From positions 5,622,501-5,686,500 of the forward strand of contig NZ_CP133017.1 of the NCBI RefSeq assembly GCF_030866765.1: a stretch of 64,000 bases of DNA, written 5' to 3'. The DNA is from Paenibacillus silvisoli (GTDB lineage: Bacteria > Bacillota > Bacilli > Paenibacillales > Paenibacillaceae). Of the stretch, positions 9,115 to 16,626 are shown piece after piece (within the stretch, counting starts at the first letter, position 1; every line of letters begins with the position of its first letter). The notes below the pieces were generated by a model. That model was not told the DNA's origin, did not search any database, and worked only from the letters and a program-made list of their open reading frames with translations. The position numbers and the translations under genes were made by a program.

Positions 9115-9930
9115 CTACGAGCCGGCGCTTTCATAACGTTTGAGACCGTACTTGAAAATCAGATGGGCCGCCGCGAACGTCACGATGCCGACGACCGGCG
9201 TCCAGATCGCGAGCCCGACAGGGAGCGTAAAGCCGTCGTCTTGACCGATGAACTCCGTTGCGGGATAGAAGCTGATGAACCCGATCGGCAGGAGGAACGT
9301 GAGCGCCAGCTGAATCACCCTCGGATAAACCGACAGCGGGTACATCGTCGTCCGTTCCATCGTGGCCAAGGTAAGCGAAATGAGCGAACCGCTCCGTTTC
9401 GTCCAAAATGCCGCCGAGCCCATAATGGTGCAGATGGAGGCGCGGATAAACATGCCGCCGATTACGACCAAAGCCAGCTTCAGCGTATTGATGAAGGTCC
9501 AATCGAAGCCGACGCGGGCACAGCCGTAGAAAAAAATGATGAAGCCCGGGATGAGATCGATAATGCCGATGAAATTGACATAATTGACGACGAACTGAAA
9601 AAACACGTTCATCGGCCGGAGCAGCATCCGGTCGAATTCGCCGCGGATGACCATGTGGTCGATTTGCCACGTTTGAATAAAGAAAATAACGGACAAGCCA
9701 TGGCTGAGCAAGCCCAACCCGTACAGGAACGAAAGCTCGGGGAACGACCATCCGGCAAGCGGCTGGAACTGCTCGACCATCAGCTTGAGCACCCATACGC
9801 CGCTCAAATATTGCAGCGGAATCATCAGCAGCCAGCTGACCAGGAAGAGCGGATATTCCAGCTGCCGCTGCACGGCCAATCTGGCGAAGCAATAGGCAAC
9901 GGATACGTGATAGCGGATTGCGGTTACCAT
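9115..9930 (-). CDS. ABC-2 family permease (COG3694 type)
   Basis: 271-residue membrane subunit with about six TM segments and the conserved IRGEFDRMLLRPMNVFFQ loop, which defines the COG3694/DUF990-type exporters. A long amphipathic N-terminus (FARLAVQRQLEYPLFL) precedes the first TM. It follows the COG4587-type permease by 9 bp, and its ribosome site AAGGAGG lies inside that gap and the preceding gene's end. It pairs with it to form the heterodimeric channel driven by the ATPase encoded next. Confidence 0.87.
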   Translation of the reverse strand: MVTAIRYHVSVAYCFARLAVQRQLEYPLFLVSWLLMIPLQYLSGVWVLKLMVEQFQPLAGWSFPELSFLYGLGLLSHGLSVIFFIQTWQIDHMVIRGEFDRMLLRPMNVFFQFVVNYVNFIGIIDLIPGFIIFFYGCARVGFDWTFINTLKLALVVIGGMFIRASICTIMGSAAFWTKRSGSLISLTLATMERTTMYPLSVYPRVIQLALTFLLPIGFISFYPATEFIGQDDGFTLPVGLAIWTPVVGIVTFAAAHLIFKYGLKRYESAGS

Positions 9931-9939
9931 TGGGACGGG

Positions 9940-10731
9940 CTAACCTCCTTGAATGAGCGTAACGCGCTTGGCGCGCTGCCATACCGCATAGGCAATCAGG
10001 GCGAGGACGGCAATCCATACGGCTTGCACGACCAGCGCGATACCGGCCTGCGAATAGGAAATAACGCCGATATAGATGGATAATGGCGTTTGGTACATGT
10101 ACTGAAACGGGAGAAAAGCCGATACGGTGCCCATCCAATCGGGGAAGAACCAAATCGGAATCATGCTGCCCGACAGGATGCGCACGATGGCGTCTTTGAC
10201 GATTCCGAGATTGCCGAGCTCCAGCACCCAGAACGCGATCATGCCGACGATCGCGCCCATCAGCCATAGCAGCAAAAAGCTGAGCATCAAGCTCGGGATG
10301 AAGAGCAGCAGCGCGGCGAAGCTTGCCGGAAGCGGCGGCGTAAACAGGACCGACGAGAGCAGGATAAGCGGAACCGCCCGGTTGACGAGCGCGCTGACCG
10401 TATTGCCAAGATCCTCGGCCAGAAACATGCCCAGCAAATGAACCGGCTTGATAAAATCCGTCGCGATATTCCCTTCCCGTACGCGATAGTACATCTCATC
10501 CTGCACGCTTACCGACAGGACCGCTCCCATCACGACGGACAGAATCGCATATACGATCATTTGATGCTGGCTGACTTCCTCCACGGAGCCGATGCCCCGG
10601 TAAGCCGCCTTCCATAGAAACACGGTCGCCAGCAGCATGACGGCGTTGGACGCTACAGCCGTGAATACCTCGAAGCGGTAGGCAAGCGTCGTTAAAATCC
10701 TCATTTTGAAAAAGTAATAATAGGCCGACAA
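9940..10731 (-). CDS. ABC-2 family permease (COG4587 type)
   Basis: 263-residue integral membrane subunit with about six TM segments. YYRVREGNIATDFIKPVHLLG is the family loop that mirrors the IRGEFD...RP loop of its partner. The first gene of the exporter operon, it begins with TTG at 10731 and has GGGGAGGGG 6 nt upstream. The three genes form a complete ATPase plus two-permease exporter of unknown cargo. No regulator is adjacent on the same strand. Confidence 0.87.
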   Translation of the reverse strand: MSAYYYFFKMRILTTLAYRFEVFTAVASNAVMLLATVFLWKAAYRGIGSVEEVSQHQMIVYAILSVVMGAVLSVSVQDEMYYRVREGNIATDFIKPVHLLGMFLAEDLGNTVSALVNRAVPLILLSSVLFTPPLPASFAALLLFIPSLMLSFLLLWLMGAIVGMIAFWVLELGNLGIVKDAIVRILSGSMIPIWFFPDWMGTVSAFLPFQYMYQTPLSIYIGVISYSQAGIALVVQAVWIAVLALIAYAVWQRAKRVTLIQGG

Positions 10732-10956
10732 CCGGGTCCCCTCCCCCTATCCAAACCTAACCAAAAAATGGATGATATTCCTTTAGAATAACGGCTCCGT
10801 CTCGGTTTCGGCAACCATTATTTATGAAGATAATGAAGGGTTTATATGAAGAGAAAATTCATTTTGGGCTAAGCGTACTTTTAAGGTTCATTCAGCTGAA
10901 TTTAAGGTTCGATGCCCATACTGGGTAATGCAGCCAAGCCCACCGAAACGAAAGCT
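10732..10956. promoter_or_regulatory. Divergent intergenic region with direct-repeat operator candidate
   Basis: Non-coding stretch between the leftward exporter operon and the rightward secreted-protein gene. TTTAAGGTTC occurs twice (10880-10889 and 10901-10910), exactly 21 bp apart, with the perfect palindrome TTCAGCTGAA (10891-10900) between the copies. Same-face direct repeats two helical turns apart are typical of response-regulator sites. I could not place a confident -35/-10 pair for either direction. Confidence 0.4.
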
Positions 10957-11064
10957 GTGAGGGTATGACGAAGTCATACTCCCTATTAAGCAGTGAGAGT
11001 ATGACTCCGTCATACTCCCTATTAAGCAGTGAGAGTATGACTCCGTCATACTCCCTATTACAGG
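10957..11064 (+). repeat. Three tandem 36-bp units, each a perfect hairpin
   Basis: Units at 10957-10992, 10993-11028 and 11029-11064. Each contains GAGTATGAC-TCC-GTCATACTC (9-bp stem, 3-nt loop) followed by CCTATTAAGCA. Unit 1 differs as GGGTATGAC-GAA-GTCATACTC, which still pairs through one G-T wobble. Unit 3 runs straight into the AGGAGG ribosome site of the secreted-protein gene (ATTA-CAGGAGG), so the hairpins sit in its 5' leader. Confidence 0.9.
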
Positions 11065-11076
11065 AGGAAAACCAAA

Positions 11077-11973
11077 ATGAACAAAACATTGAAAGCACTC
11101 GGTTTGACAGCCGCCATCGCGGTCATGATTCCGCTTAGCGCCTATGCCGCTACCTCGGCTTCGACCTCGACAAGCACGGACGCAGCCAAAACAACGACAA
11201 GCGCCGAGACGAAGGCCGTCGGCAAAGACGAACTGAAGAAAGCCGTCATTGCCGGCGCAAGAGGCCATGCGATCGGGTTCTTCAGCCAGGACGTGCTTGA
11301 TTTGCTGAAGCTTGACGCAGCGGCGCTGAAAGAGAAGATCGCTTCCGGCAAGACGCTGGCCCAAATCGCGGAGGCGCAAGGCGTTTCGCGCGACCAGCTG
11401 AAGCAAGCGATGACAGCCGCGTTCGAGAAGCAGCAAGCGGAGGAAAAGCAAGCGTTCACGGACGGACTCGATGCAACGCTTGATTCGCCGATAGGCACGA
11501 TCGCGGGCAAAGGGAAAGGCGGCTTCGGGATGAAGCTCGAGAGAGGCGTTTTCATCGATAAAGCCGATCTCAGCGTTTCCGCCAAGCTGCTCGGGCTGAG
11601 CGACGGGGAATTGAAGACCGCGCTCGGCGAAGGCAAGTCGCTGGCGGATCTGGCAAAGGAAAAAGGCGTTGACGCGCAAAAGCTGATCGACGCGCAGAAG
11701 CAAGCGATCGTGGATAACGTGAACGAGGCTGTGAAGGCGGGCAAGCTTACGCAGGAGCAAGCCGATAAGGCGACCGCGGCTGCCGGCGAGATGGCGGAGC
11801 GTCTCGTAAACGACAACATGGGCTTCGGCGGCGAAGGGCATAAGAAGTTCCACGTGAAGAAGATCGATAAGAGCGGCGTGAAAGCGGAATCCGGTGCAGC
11901 TGCGGGAACGACTGAACCGACAACAAATACGACTACGGATACGTCTACGACAACAGCGGAAACGAATGCATAA
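11077..11973 (+). CDS. Secreted repeat protein of unknown function
   Basis: A 298-residue exported protein. A signal peptide occupies residues 1-25 (KALGLTAAIAVMIPLSAYAA). The mature part holds two copies of a helical module of the form L-GL---L---L-EGKSLADLA-EKGV---L (about 65-115 and 165-225). The second copy ends in GKLTQEQADKATAA, a pattern common in secreted Bacillota proteins of unknown role. Low-complexity Ser/Thr/Ala segments bracket the fold at both ends (residues 25-50 and 275-298). ATG 11077 has AGGAGG 9 nt upstream. It stands alone between opposing genes and is preceded by three tandem hairpins that may control it. Function not recognised. Confidence 0.85.
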   Translation: MNKTLKALGLTAAIAVMIPLSAYAATSASTSTSTDAAKTTTSAETKAVGKDELKKAVIAGARGHAIGFFSQDVLDLLKLDAAALKEKIASGKTLAQIAEAQGVSRDQLKQAMTAAFEKQQAEEKQAFTDGLDATLDSPIGTIAGKGKGGFGMKLERGVFIDKADLSVSAKLLGLSDGELKTALGEGKSLADLAKEKGVDAQKLIDAQKQAIVDNVNEAVKAGKLTQEQADKATAAAGEMAERLVNDNMGFGGEGHKKFHVKKIDKSGVKAESGAAAGTTEPTTNTTTDTSTTTAETNA

Positions 11974-11993
11974 CCTGATCCGGTAAAAGACAG

Positions 11994-12047
11994 AAAAGCC
12001 TCCATCCCCGTGAACTGCGCTCACGGGCGAGGGAGGCTTCTTTTTTC
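11994..12047 (+). terminator. Terminator of the secreted-protein gene
   Basis: AAGCCTCC...GGAGGCTT with an inner CGTGA/TCACG stem, followed by CTTTTTT. It also faces the leftward 126-aa gene, so it may act in both directions. Confidence 0.85.
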
Positions 12048-12062
12048 GAATAAAATCGCGTA

Positions 12063-12443
12063 TTAGATCCAGGCTTTCAGGCGTACCTGGCGCATAAACT
12101 CTTCCCGCGTCTGCGGCTCGCCTTCTTCCGGCTGTTCTTCCTCCGGCTCGGCGTCTCCGTTCATGATCCGGCGGAACAGCTCCTCGTTATGCGTCGCCAG
12201 CGCGAAGTCGATCAGCGCTTCCCGCTCCAGCCGGTCGGCCTCCTGCTTGATCAGCACTTCCTCGAGCTCGATATCGGCAGCGGGCACGTAGAAATTGCGA
12301 TTCGCCTTCGGCACTCGGATCACGTAATCGAAAGCGTTGTCCGCATTGCGGTCGTACGCGATTATATAGCCATACTCCCCGACAGGGAGGTTCTGTTCAA
12401 ACAAGTCCGAAACAATAATGATCCGTTCACTCAGCTTATACAT
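12063..12443 (-). CDS. Hypothetical protein with IDEAL-like helix
   Basis: 126-residue soluble protein. The N-terminal half is a small beta-rich domain (GEYGYIIAYDRNADNAFDYVIRVP). Next is a charged helix, then ALIDFALATHNEELFRRIM, which resembles the IDEAL motif seen in several Bacillota regulators (for example ComK- and ATP-synthase-linked proteins). A Glu/Pro-rich linker leads to the final REEFMRQVRLKAWI. ATG 12443 is chosen because AGGAG lies 9 nt upstream; GTG 12449 is too close to it. It appears to be monocistronic. No function can be assigned. Confidence 0.7.
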   Translation of the reverse strand: MYKLSERIIIVSDLFEQNLPVGEYGYIIAYDRNADNAFDYVIRVPKANRNFYVPAADIELEEVLIKQEADRLEREALIDFALATHNEELFRRIMNGDAEPEEEQPEEGEPQTREEFMRQVRLKAWI

Positions 12444-12561
12444 TAGCACTCACTCCTGTCACCCATTCACCGAATTCTATGACTCTATCCTACTAAAAAA
12501 TAGTAAGGAAGTCCAATAGATAGGCAGGAGGTCGGAATTGTGCGCTGCGGGCTTCAGCGCA

Positions 12562-13365
12562 TCAATCCAGCGTCGGCCGCCGGCGAACCGCCCAAGCGGC
12601 GATGGCGAGCACCGCCGCCATCGCAAGCAGCGCCGTCGCGGCCGGGAGCCACGGGTTTGCGATGGCGCCCGCGGCGGAGGCAGTGGCGGTGGCGGCGAAT
12701 CGCTCCGCGGCCGCCTGCGGCAGCATGCCGGGGCTCGCCGCGAGCGCCTTCGGGAACGCCGAAGCCGTCAGCGCGAGCGCCGCGGCGATGCCGAGCGCGC
12801 ATGCGGCGGCGGCAGCCCCACTGCGCAGCAAGGCGCTGAACAGCAGCGTCAGCGAGCCGACGAAGCCGAGCCACAGCGCGAACAGGAGAAAGGCAAGCAA
12901 GCTGCTGTGCCAGTCGACGTTCTTGAATAGAGCGGCCGTGTAATACCAGGCCGCGCCGAAGCCGCCTGCGAAAGCGATCAGGATGAGGACGAGCATGGCG
13001 GACCATTTTGCGGATACATAGGCAAAGTGGGAAATCGGCTTTACGAGAATGATCGCGGTCACGCCGCTTGTCCGTTCGGCGGAAATGCCGCCCATGACGG
13101 ACAGCGCCACGATCAATAGGCCGATCGTGCCGAACTGCTGCAGCGTCGTCGCCATCACTTCTTCCGCCGTCGGAAGCGGAATCGAGATGACGGCGCCTTC
13201 CGGCAGATTGCCGGCGTTGGCGAGAATATCCGGCAAGAAATAGGTCGTGACCGGCTGCATGGCGCCGTACAGAATAAAAACGAGCGGAACCCAAAGCAGC
13301 TTGTAGCTGCGGACCAGCTCCATCCACTCTTTACTGAATAAAACGAGCCACTTGTTCATCATCAT
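12562..13365 (-). CDS. yxlG: ABC-2 permease of the SigY operon (YxlG-like)
   Basis: 267-residue membrane subunit with about six TM segments. SVMGGISAERTSGVTAIILVKPISHFAYVSAKW is the conserved cytoplasmic loop of NatB/YxlG-type permeases (first 20 residues shown in part only in family alignments). The C-terminal third is extremely Ala-rich (AAAAACALGIAAALALTASA), in line with locally very high GC. It overlaps the ATPase gene by 4 bp (ATGA), which implies coupled translation. It is the last gene of sigY-yxlCDEFG. Cargo unknown; the B. subtilis homologue is thought to help keep SigY inactive. Confidence 0.8.
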   Translation of the reverse strand: MMMNKWLVLFSKEWMELVRSYKLLWVPLVFILYGAMQPVTTYFLPDILANAGNLPEGAVISIPLPTAEEVMATTLQQFGTIGLLIVALSVMGGISAERTSGVTAIILVKPISHFAYVSAKWSAMLVLILIAFAGGFGAAWYYTAALFKNVDWHSSLLAFLLFALWLGFVGSLTLLFSALLRSGAAAAACALGIAAALALTASAFPKALAASPGMLPQAAAERFAATATASAAGAIANPWLPAATALLAMAAVLAIAAWAVRRRPTLD

Positions 13366-14306
13366 GACTGGCTCACCGCCTTCATAAATAAGTCCTCCAG
13401 CGACGTATAGCCGATTTCCAGCTGCGTCACCGGCAATGACCGCTCACTCAACTGCCTCAGCACATAGCGTCTAGCTTCAACCAGATCACGGACGTGAAGC
13501 CGGGCCGAGCTGCTGCCGGGCGCATGCTCCACGGACAGGATGGACTCGTTTGACGAGATTCCCGTGAGCCATTGGCCCAGCTGCGCGCGGGCTTCCCCCG
13601 TGTCTTCAACGCCTAGCAGCATAATCGGCTCGCGGCTGCTCTCTCGAATGTCGCTCAGCGCCCCGCTCATCGCAATGGTGCCGCCGCGCATAATGACGAC
13701 ATCGTCGCACAGCTCCTCCGCATCGTGCAGCACATGCGTCGAGAATAGAATCGTCGTCTCGCGCTTCAGCTCCCCGAGCAGCTCCATCACCTCGCGCCGC
13801 CCGATCGGGTCGAGCGCGGACACCGGCTCATCGAGCACCAGCAGCCCCGGCCGGTGAATAAGCGCCTGAGCGAGCCCCAAACGCTGCTTCATGCCGCCGG
13901 AGTAGCCGCCGATTCGCCGCTTCCCCGCCGCGCCGAGGCCGACCCGCTCCAGCAGCTCCGCGCTGCGCTGGGCCGCTTCCTTTTTCGGCATGCCGCAAAG
14001 CCCTGCGGCGTAGCGAAGAAATTCGGCGCCGGTCATCCAGCCGTGAAACGCCGGAATTTGCGGCAGGTAACCGATAAACGCGCGCGGATCAGCGCCCGGC
14101 TTCAAACCGCGGAAGCTGATCTGTCCCGCAGTTGGCTCGAGCAGCCCCGTCAGCATGCGGATCGTCGTCGTTTTGCCCGCGCCGTTCGGCCCGAGCAGGG
14201 CAGTGCACCGGCCTTCGCCGAGCGCGAACGAAATACCGCGCACCGCCTGCGTCCCGCCGAACGAGCGGCTCAGTCCATCTATGGTTGCAAGTGCCGTCGT
14301 CGCCAT
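13362..14306 (-). CDS. yxlF: ABC transporter ATPase of the SigY operon (YxlF-like)
   Basis: ATP-binding subunit partnering the YxlG-like permease. Walker A GPNGAGKTTTIRML, signature YSGGMKQRLGLAQAL, Walker B LLVLDEPVSALDP and the H-loop STHVLHDAEEL are intact. A C-terminal ~95-residue regulatory domain follows. ATG 14306 lies 2 nt beyond the yxlE-like stop and gives the standard start (MATTALATIDGLSRSFG). The upstream in-frame extension overlaps yxlE and looks non-coding. About 314 aa. Confidence 0.88.
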   Translation of the reverse strand: MATTALATIDGLSRSFGGTQAVRGISFALGEGRCTALLGPNGAGKTTTIRMLTGLLEPTAGQISFRGLKPGADPRAFIGYLPQIPAFHGWMTGAEFLRYAAGLCGMPKKEAAQRSAELLERVGLGAAGKRRIGGYSGGMKQRLGLAQALIHRPGLLVLDEPVSALDPIGRREVMELLGELKRETTILFSTHVLHDAEELCDDVVIMRGGTIAMSGALSDIRESSREPIMLLGVEDTGEARAQLGQWLTGISSNESILSVEHAPGSSSARLHVRDLVEARRYVLRQLSERSLPVTQLEIGYTSLEDLFMKAVSQS

Positions 14307-14310
14307 CGCC

Positions 14311-14511
14311 TTAGTCCTGCCTTCTTCCGAAAATAAAGAACAGCACCGCGCCGATAATATTGACGAGCAATATAATAAGCACCCACATCCACTTCGGCCC
14401 TCTCGTTTGTTCCGCGCGAGCGCAAACGACAAGCGCCGTGATCGTCAATGCAAGCTGTATGAACGCGATCGGCAATATGATAGTCATGATCTGCGAGTTT
14501 GTAAGATCCAT
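14311..14511 (-). CDS. yxlE: YxlE-like small membrane protein (PLDc_N type)
   Basis: 66 residues with two TM helices (ILPIAFIQLALTITALVVC and MWVLIILLVNIIGAVLFFIF) and the PLDc_N ending FFIFGRRQD. B. subtilis YxlE has the same size and position, and with YxlC/YxlD acts to restrain SigY. It sits 5 bp after the yxlD-like gene and just before yxlF. Confidence 0.82.
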   Translation of the reverse strand: MDLTNSQIMTIILPIAFIQLALTITALVVCARAEQTRGPKWMWVLIILLVNIIGAVLFFIFGRRQD

Positions 14512-14516
14512 TGTAA

Positions 14517-14729
14517 TCAGTTCCCCTTCCGGAATTTATTCGTCGACCAATTCACGCGAACAATTAACCAATACAATAGCAGCGGCATCGGAAACTGGAT
14601 CAGCCCCCACAGGCCCCAAAACCACGGATAGCGGCTATGCTTCTTCGCATCGGTAAACAGCCACGACGATTGACAGAGCAGAAGGATCGCAGCGCCGATG
14701 ATGACTGCTATTTTCCACATGGGCATCAT
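14517..14729 (-). CDS. yxlD: YxlD-like small membrane protein
   Basis: 70 residues, two TM helices (IAVIIGAAILLLCQSSWLF and WFWGLWGLIQFPMPLLLYWL) and a basic tail (STNKFRKGN). ATG 14729 has GAGGAG 8 nt upstream and overlaps the preceding stop as ATGA. The position in sigY-yxlC-yxlD-yxlE and the hydropathy fit YxlD, reported as part of the SigY anti-sigma system. Confidence 0.78.
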   Translation of the reverse strand: MMPMWKIAVIIGAAILLLCQSSWLFTDAKKHSRYPWFWGLWGLIQFPMPLLLYWLIVRVNWSTNKFRKGN

Positions 14730-15124
14730 GATCGACGCTCCTCTCCCGCTTGCCCCTTGGCGGAGGCGGCGGCGAGACGCCAAGCCACGAAGACGCCCAC
14801 AGCGACAGCAATCGCCTGAAAGACGGCGAACAAGACGACGTTGCTCAGCAGCAGCAGCATCATGCCGCCTAGTACCAAAATGCTCACAAGCCAGAACAGC
14901 AGCAGCTCGCGGCGGAAGCGAACCCGCATCTCCTGCTTATGCTCCCTCACCAATGCCGTCATCGCTTCGCCGGTCGGAATGCCAGGCTGCATTCGGTCAT
15001 CCCATCCTTCTAAATGAACGCCAAGCAGCTGCCGGAATTGCTCTTCTTCCTGTTCTAGTTGCTCCAGCTCACGCCGAAGATCGCGTTTCCCGCTCTTCTC
15101 TTGCTTCCATTCGCGTCTACTCAT
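14726..15124 (-). CDS. yxlC: YxlC-like putative anti-SigY membrane protein
   Basis: 132 residues. A highly charged cytosolic N-terminal region (LRRELEQLEQEEEQFRQLL) is followed by two TM helices (about 78-120). This is the YxlC arrangement, a membrane protein whose cytosolic part would hold the ECF sigma factor. ATG 15124 with GGAG 10 nt upstream overlaps the sigma-factor stop by 8 nt. Anti-sigma function is inferred from operon order. Confidence 0.75.
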   Translation of the reverse strand: MSRREWKQEKSGKRDLRRELEQLEQEEEQFRQLLGVHLEGWDDRMQPGIPTGEAMTALVREHKQEMRVRFRRELLLFWLVSILVLGGMMLLLLSNVVLFAVFQAIAVAVGVFVAWRLAAASAKGQAGEERRS

Positions 15125-15662
15125 CCGCTTCAAGCTCCTTCCGCAGCTGTTTCAATCCGTTGTGCAGCCTCGATTTCACCGTGCCTACGGGGATGTCGAG
15201 CCATGCGGCGATTTCCTCGTAAGCGTAGCCGTAATAATATTTGAGCAGGATCGGTACCCGAATTTCATAAGACAAGGCACCGAGCGCATCCAGCGCGTGC
15301 GGCCAATCCTGCCGCTGCATCGCGGCGTCGAACCGGATGGCCTGCAGCGCCTGCTCCTGCGTCTGCCATTTCTGCTCCCTCTGCTGCTTGCGCATCTCGT
15401 CGATGTAACGTCTCGTCGCGATCGAGATCAGCCACGTCGAGAACTTGCTTTGCAGCCGAAACGTGCCGATCCGTTCAATGGCCTTCAGCATCGTCTCCTG
15501 TACCAGATCTTCGGCCATCGCCTTGTTCATCGTCACCTTCAACATGTACCGGTATAACATGGCGTAATGTCCGCGCAGCAGGTCGGAAAGCGCGCGGTCG
15601 TCGCCGCGCACCGCTTGTTTCACAAGCTGTTCTTCGTTTTCCACCCGTTCTAACCCGCTCAT
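15117..15662 (-). CDS. sigY: ECF RNA polymerase sigma factor, SigY-like
   Basis: 181-residue ECF sigma factor. Region 2 (AEDLVQETMLKAIERIGTF, FSTWLISIATRRYIDEMRKQ) recognises the -10; region 4 (YYYGYAYEEIAAWLDIPVGTVKSRL) recognises the -35. The five genes downstream correspond in order and type to B. subtilis yxlC-yxlG, so I assign SigY. ATG 15662 has GAGGAG 7 nt upstream; two earlier in-frame ATGs lack a site. The gene is preceded by TGAAC-17-CGTC, the kind of promoter such sigma factors use for themselves. Confidence 0.88.
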   Translation of the reverse strand: MSGLERVENEEQLVKQAVRGDDRALSDLLRGHYAMLYRYMLKVTMNKAMAEDLVQETMLKAIERIGTFRLQSKFSTWLISIATRRYIDEMRKQQREQKWQTQEQALQAIRFDAAMQRQDWPHALDALGALSYEIRVPILLKYYYGYAYEEIAAWLDIPVGTVKSRLHNGLKQLRKELEADE

Positions 15663-15717
15663 CCGGCAGCTCCTCATCCTCATCCAATTCGGTTGTTTCC
15701 TTCAGTCTCGCCAATAA

Positions 15718-15743
15718 GACGGCGAAGGTTGCCCTTTTGTTCA
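15718..15743 (-). promoter_or_regulatory. ECF-type (probably SigY autoregulatory) promoter
   Basis: On the minus strand TGAAC (15739-15743), a 17-bp spacer, then CGTC (15718-15721), about 56 bp before the sigY start. TGAAC/CGTC is the pattern reported for B. subtilis SigY. No sigma-A promoter was evident in the short gap after the upstream terminator. Confidence 0.7.
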
Positions 15744-15751
15744 CTGGCCCG

Positions 15752-15800
15752 CAAAAAAAATTACGGCCCGCTCCGCATCATGCGGAACAAGCCGTAACTT
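15752..15800 (-). terminator. Terminator of the hexuronate operon
   Basis: On the minus strand TTACGGC...GCCGTAA with an inner TTCCGCAT/ATGCGGA stem, followed by eight T. It lies just past the SDR stop and immediately before the sigY promoter, insulating the two operons. Confidence 0.85.
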
Positions 15801-15805
15801 ATAGC

Positions 15806-16570
15806 TTAGATCGTCATTGCGCCAAAACCGCCGTCCACCCGGATCAGCGAGCCGGTCACGAAGCCGGAGGCCGCTTCGGACGCCAGCCATACGACCGCGC
15901 CTTGCAGCTCCTTCGGATCGCCGAAGCGCTTCATCGGCGTGTGGCCCATGATGCTTGCCACCCGCTCCTCCGATAGAATCGCGCGGTTCTGCTCCGCCGG
16001 GAAAAATCCCGGCACGATCGCGTTCACCCGGACGCCGTGCGGCGCGAACTCGCGCGCCAAAAACTGCGTCATGCTGTTGACGGCGTGCTTGGACGCCGAA
16101 TACGTGAATACGCGCGACAGCGGCGGGCCCGCGGATACCGAGCTGATCGTGATGATGCTGCCGCCGTGGCCGGCATCGATCATCGCCTTGCCGAACACCT
16201 GGCAGGCCAGCATGACGCTCTTCGCGTTGACGTCCATAATGCGGTCGAACTCTTCTTCCGTTATCTCGAAGAACGGCGTCGCGCTGTTCGTGCCTGCCGC
16301 ATGCAGCAAAATATCGGTCCGGCCGGACGCCGACCACGCCGCGATCTCTTCCTGCACGCGGACGAGATCGGCTTTAACAGCCGCATCCGCTTGGAACAAC
16401 GCGGCTTTGCCCGTATCCAGCAGCTTCGCGAGCTGCAATTCCGCCTTCTCCTTGCTGCGGACGACCAGCGCCACCTGTGCGCCATGGTCGATAAGTGCCT
16501 CCGCCATGACGCTGCCGAGCGTGCTCGTGCCGCCGAGGACGGCCGCCGTGCGTCCCGTTAAATCAAACAA
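15806..16570 (-). CDS. SDR oxidoreductase, likely D-mannonate/fructuronate reductase (YjmF/UxuB type)
   Basis: 254-residue short-chain dehydrogenase with glycine motif GGTSTLGSVMAEAL, HAAGTN, and the catalytic Ser (ISSVS) with Tyr-x3-Lys (YSASK). RVDGGFGAMTI closes the fold. A mannonate dehydratase gene starts the same run of genes, and B. subtilis and relatives use an SDR (YjmF) for fructuronate to mannonate, so that reaction is most likely. It is the last gene before the terminator at 15752-15800. Gluconate 5-dehydrogenase-like activity is an alternative. Confidence 0.72.
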   Translation of the reverse strand: MFDLTGRTAAVLGGTSTLGSVMAEALIDHGAQVALVVRSKEKAELQLAKLLDTGKAALFQADAAVKADLVRVQEEIAAWSASGRTDILLHAAGTNSATPFFEITEEEFDRIMDVNAKSVMLACQVFGKAMIDAGHGGSIITISSVSAGPPLSRVFTYSASKHAVNSMTQFLAREFAPHGVRVNAIVPGFFPAEQNRAILSEERVASIMGHTPMKRFGDPKELQGAVVWLASEAASGFVTGSLIRVDGGFGAMTI

Positions 16571-16626
16571 AGGACTGCTAATCGTAAACGCCTCCGTTAT
16601 AACCGGTCGGACCCAGGTGAAACGGC

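Noticed and set aside
9131..10267. 378-aa minus-strand frame across the two permease genes
   Set aside because: Out-of-frame shadow rich in Arg; both permeases are well supported.
10957..11064. CRISPR-like array
   Set aside because: Units are contiguous 36-bp copies without unique spacers and no cas genes are near.
15475..15744. 89-aa frame upstream of sigY
   Set aside because: It covers the ECF promoter and overlaps sigY in another frame; no homology.
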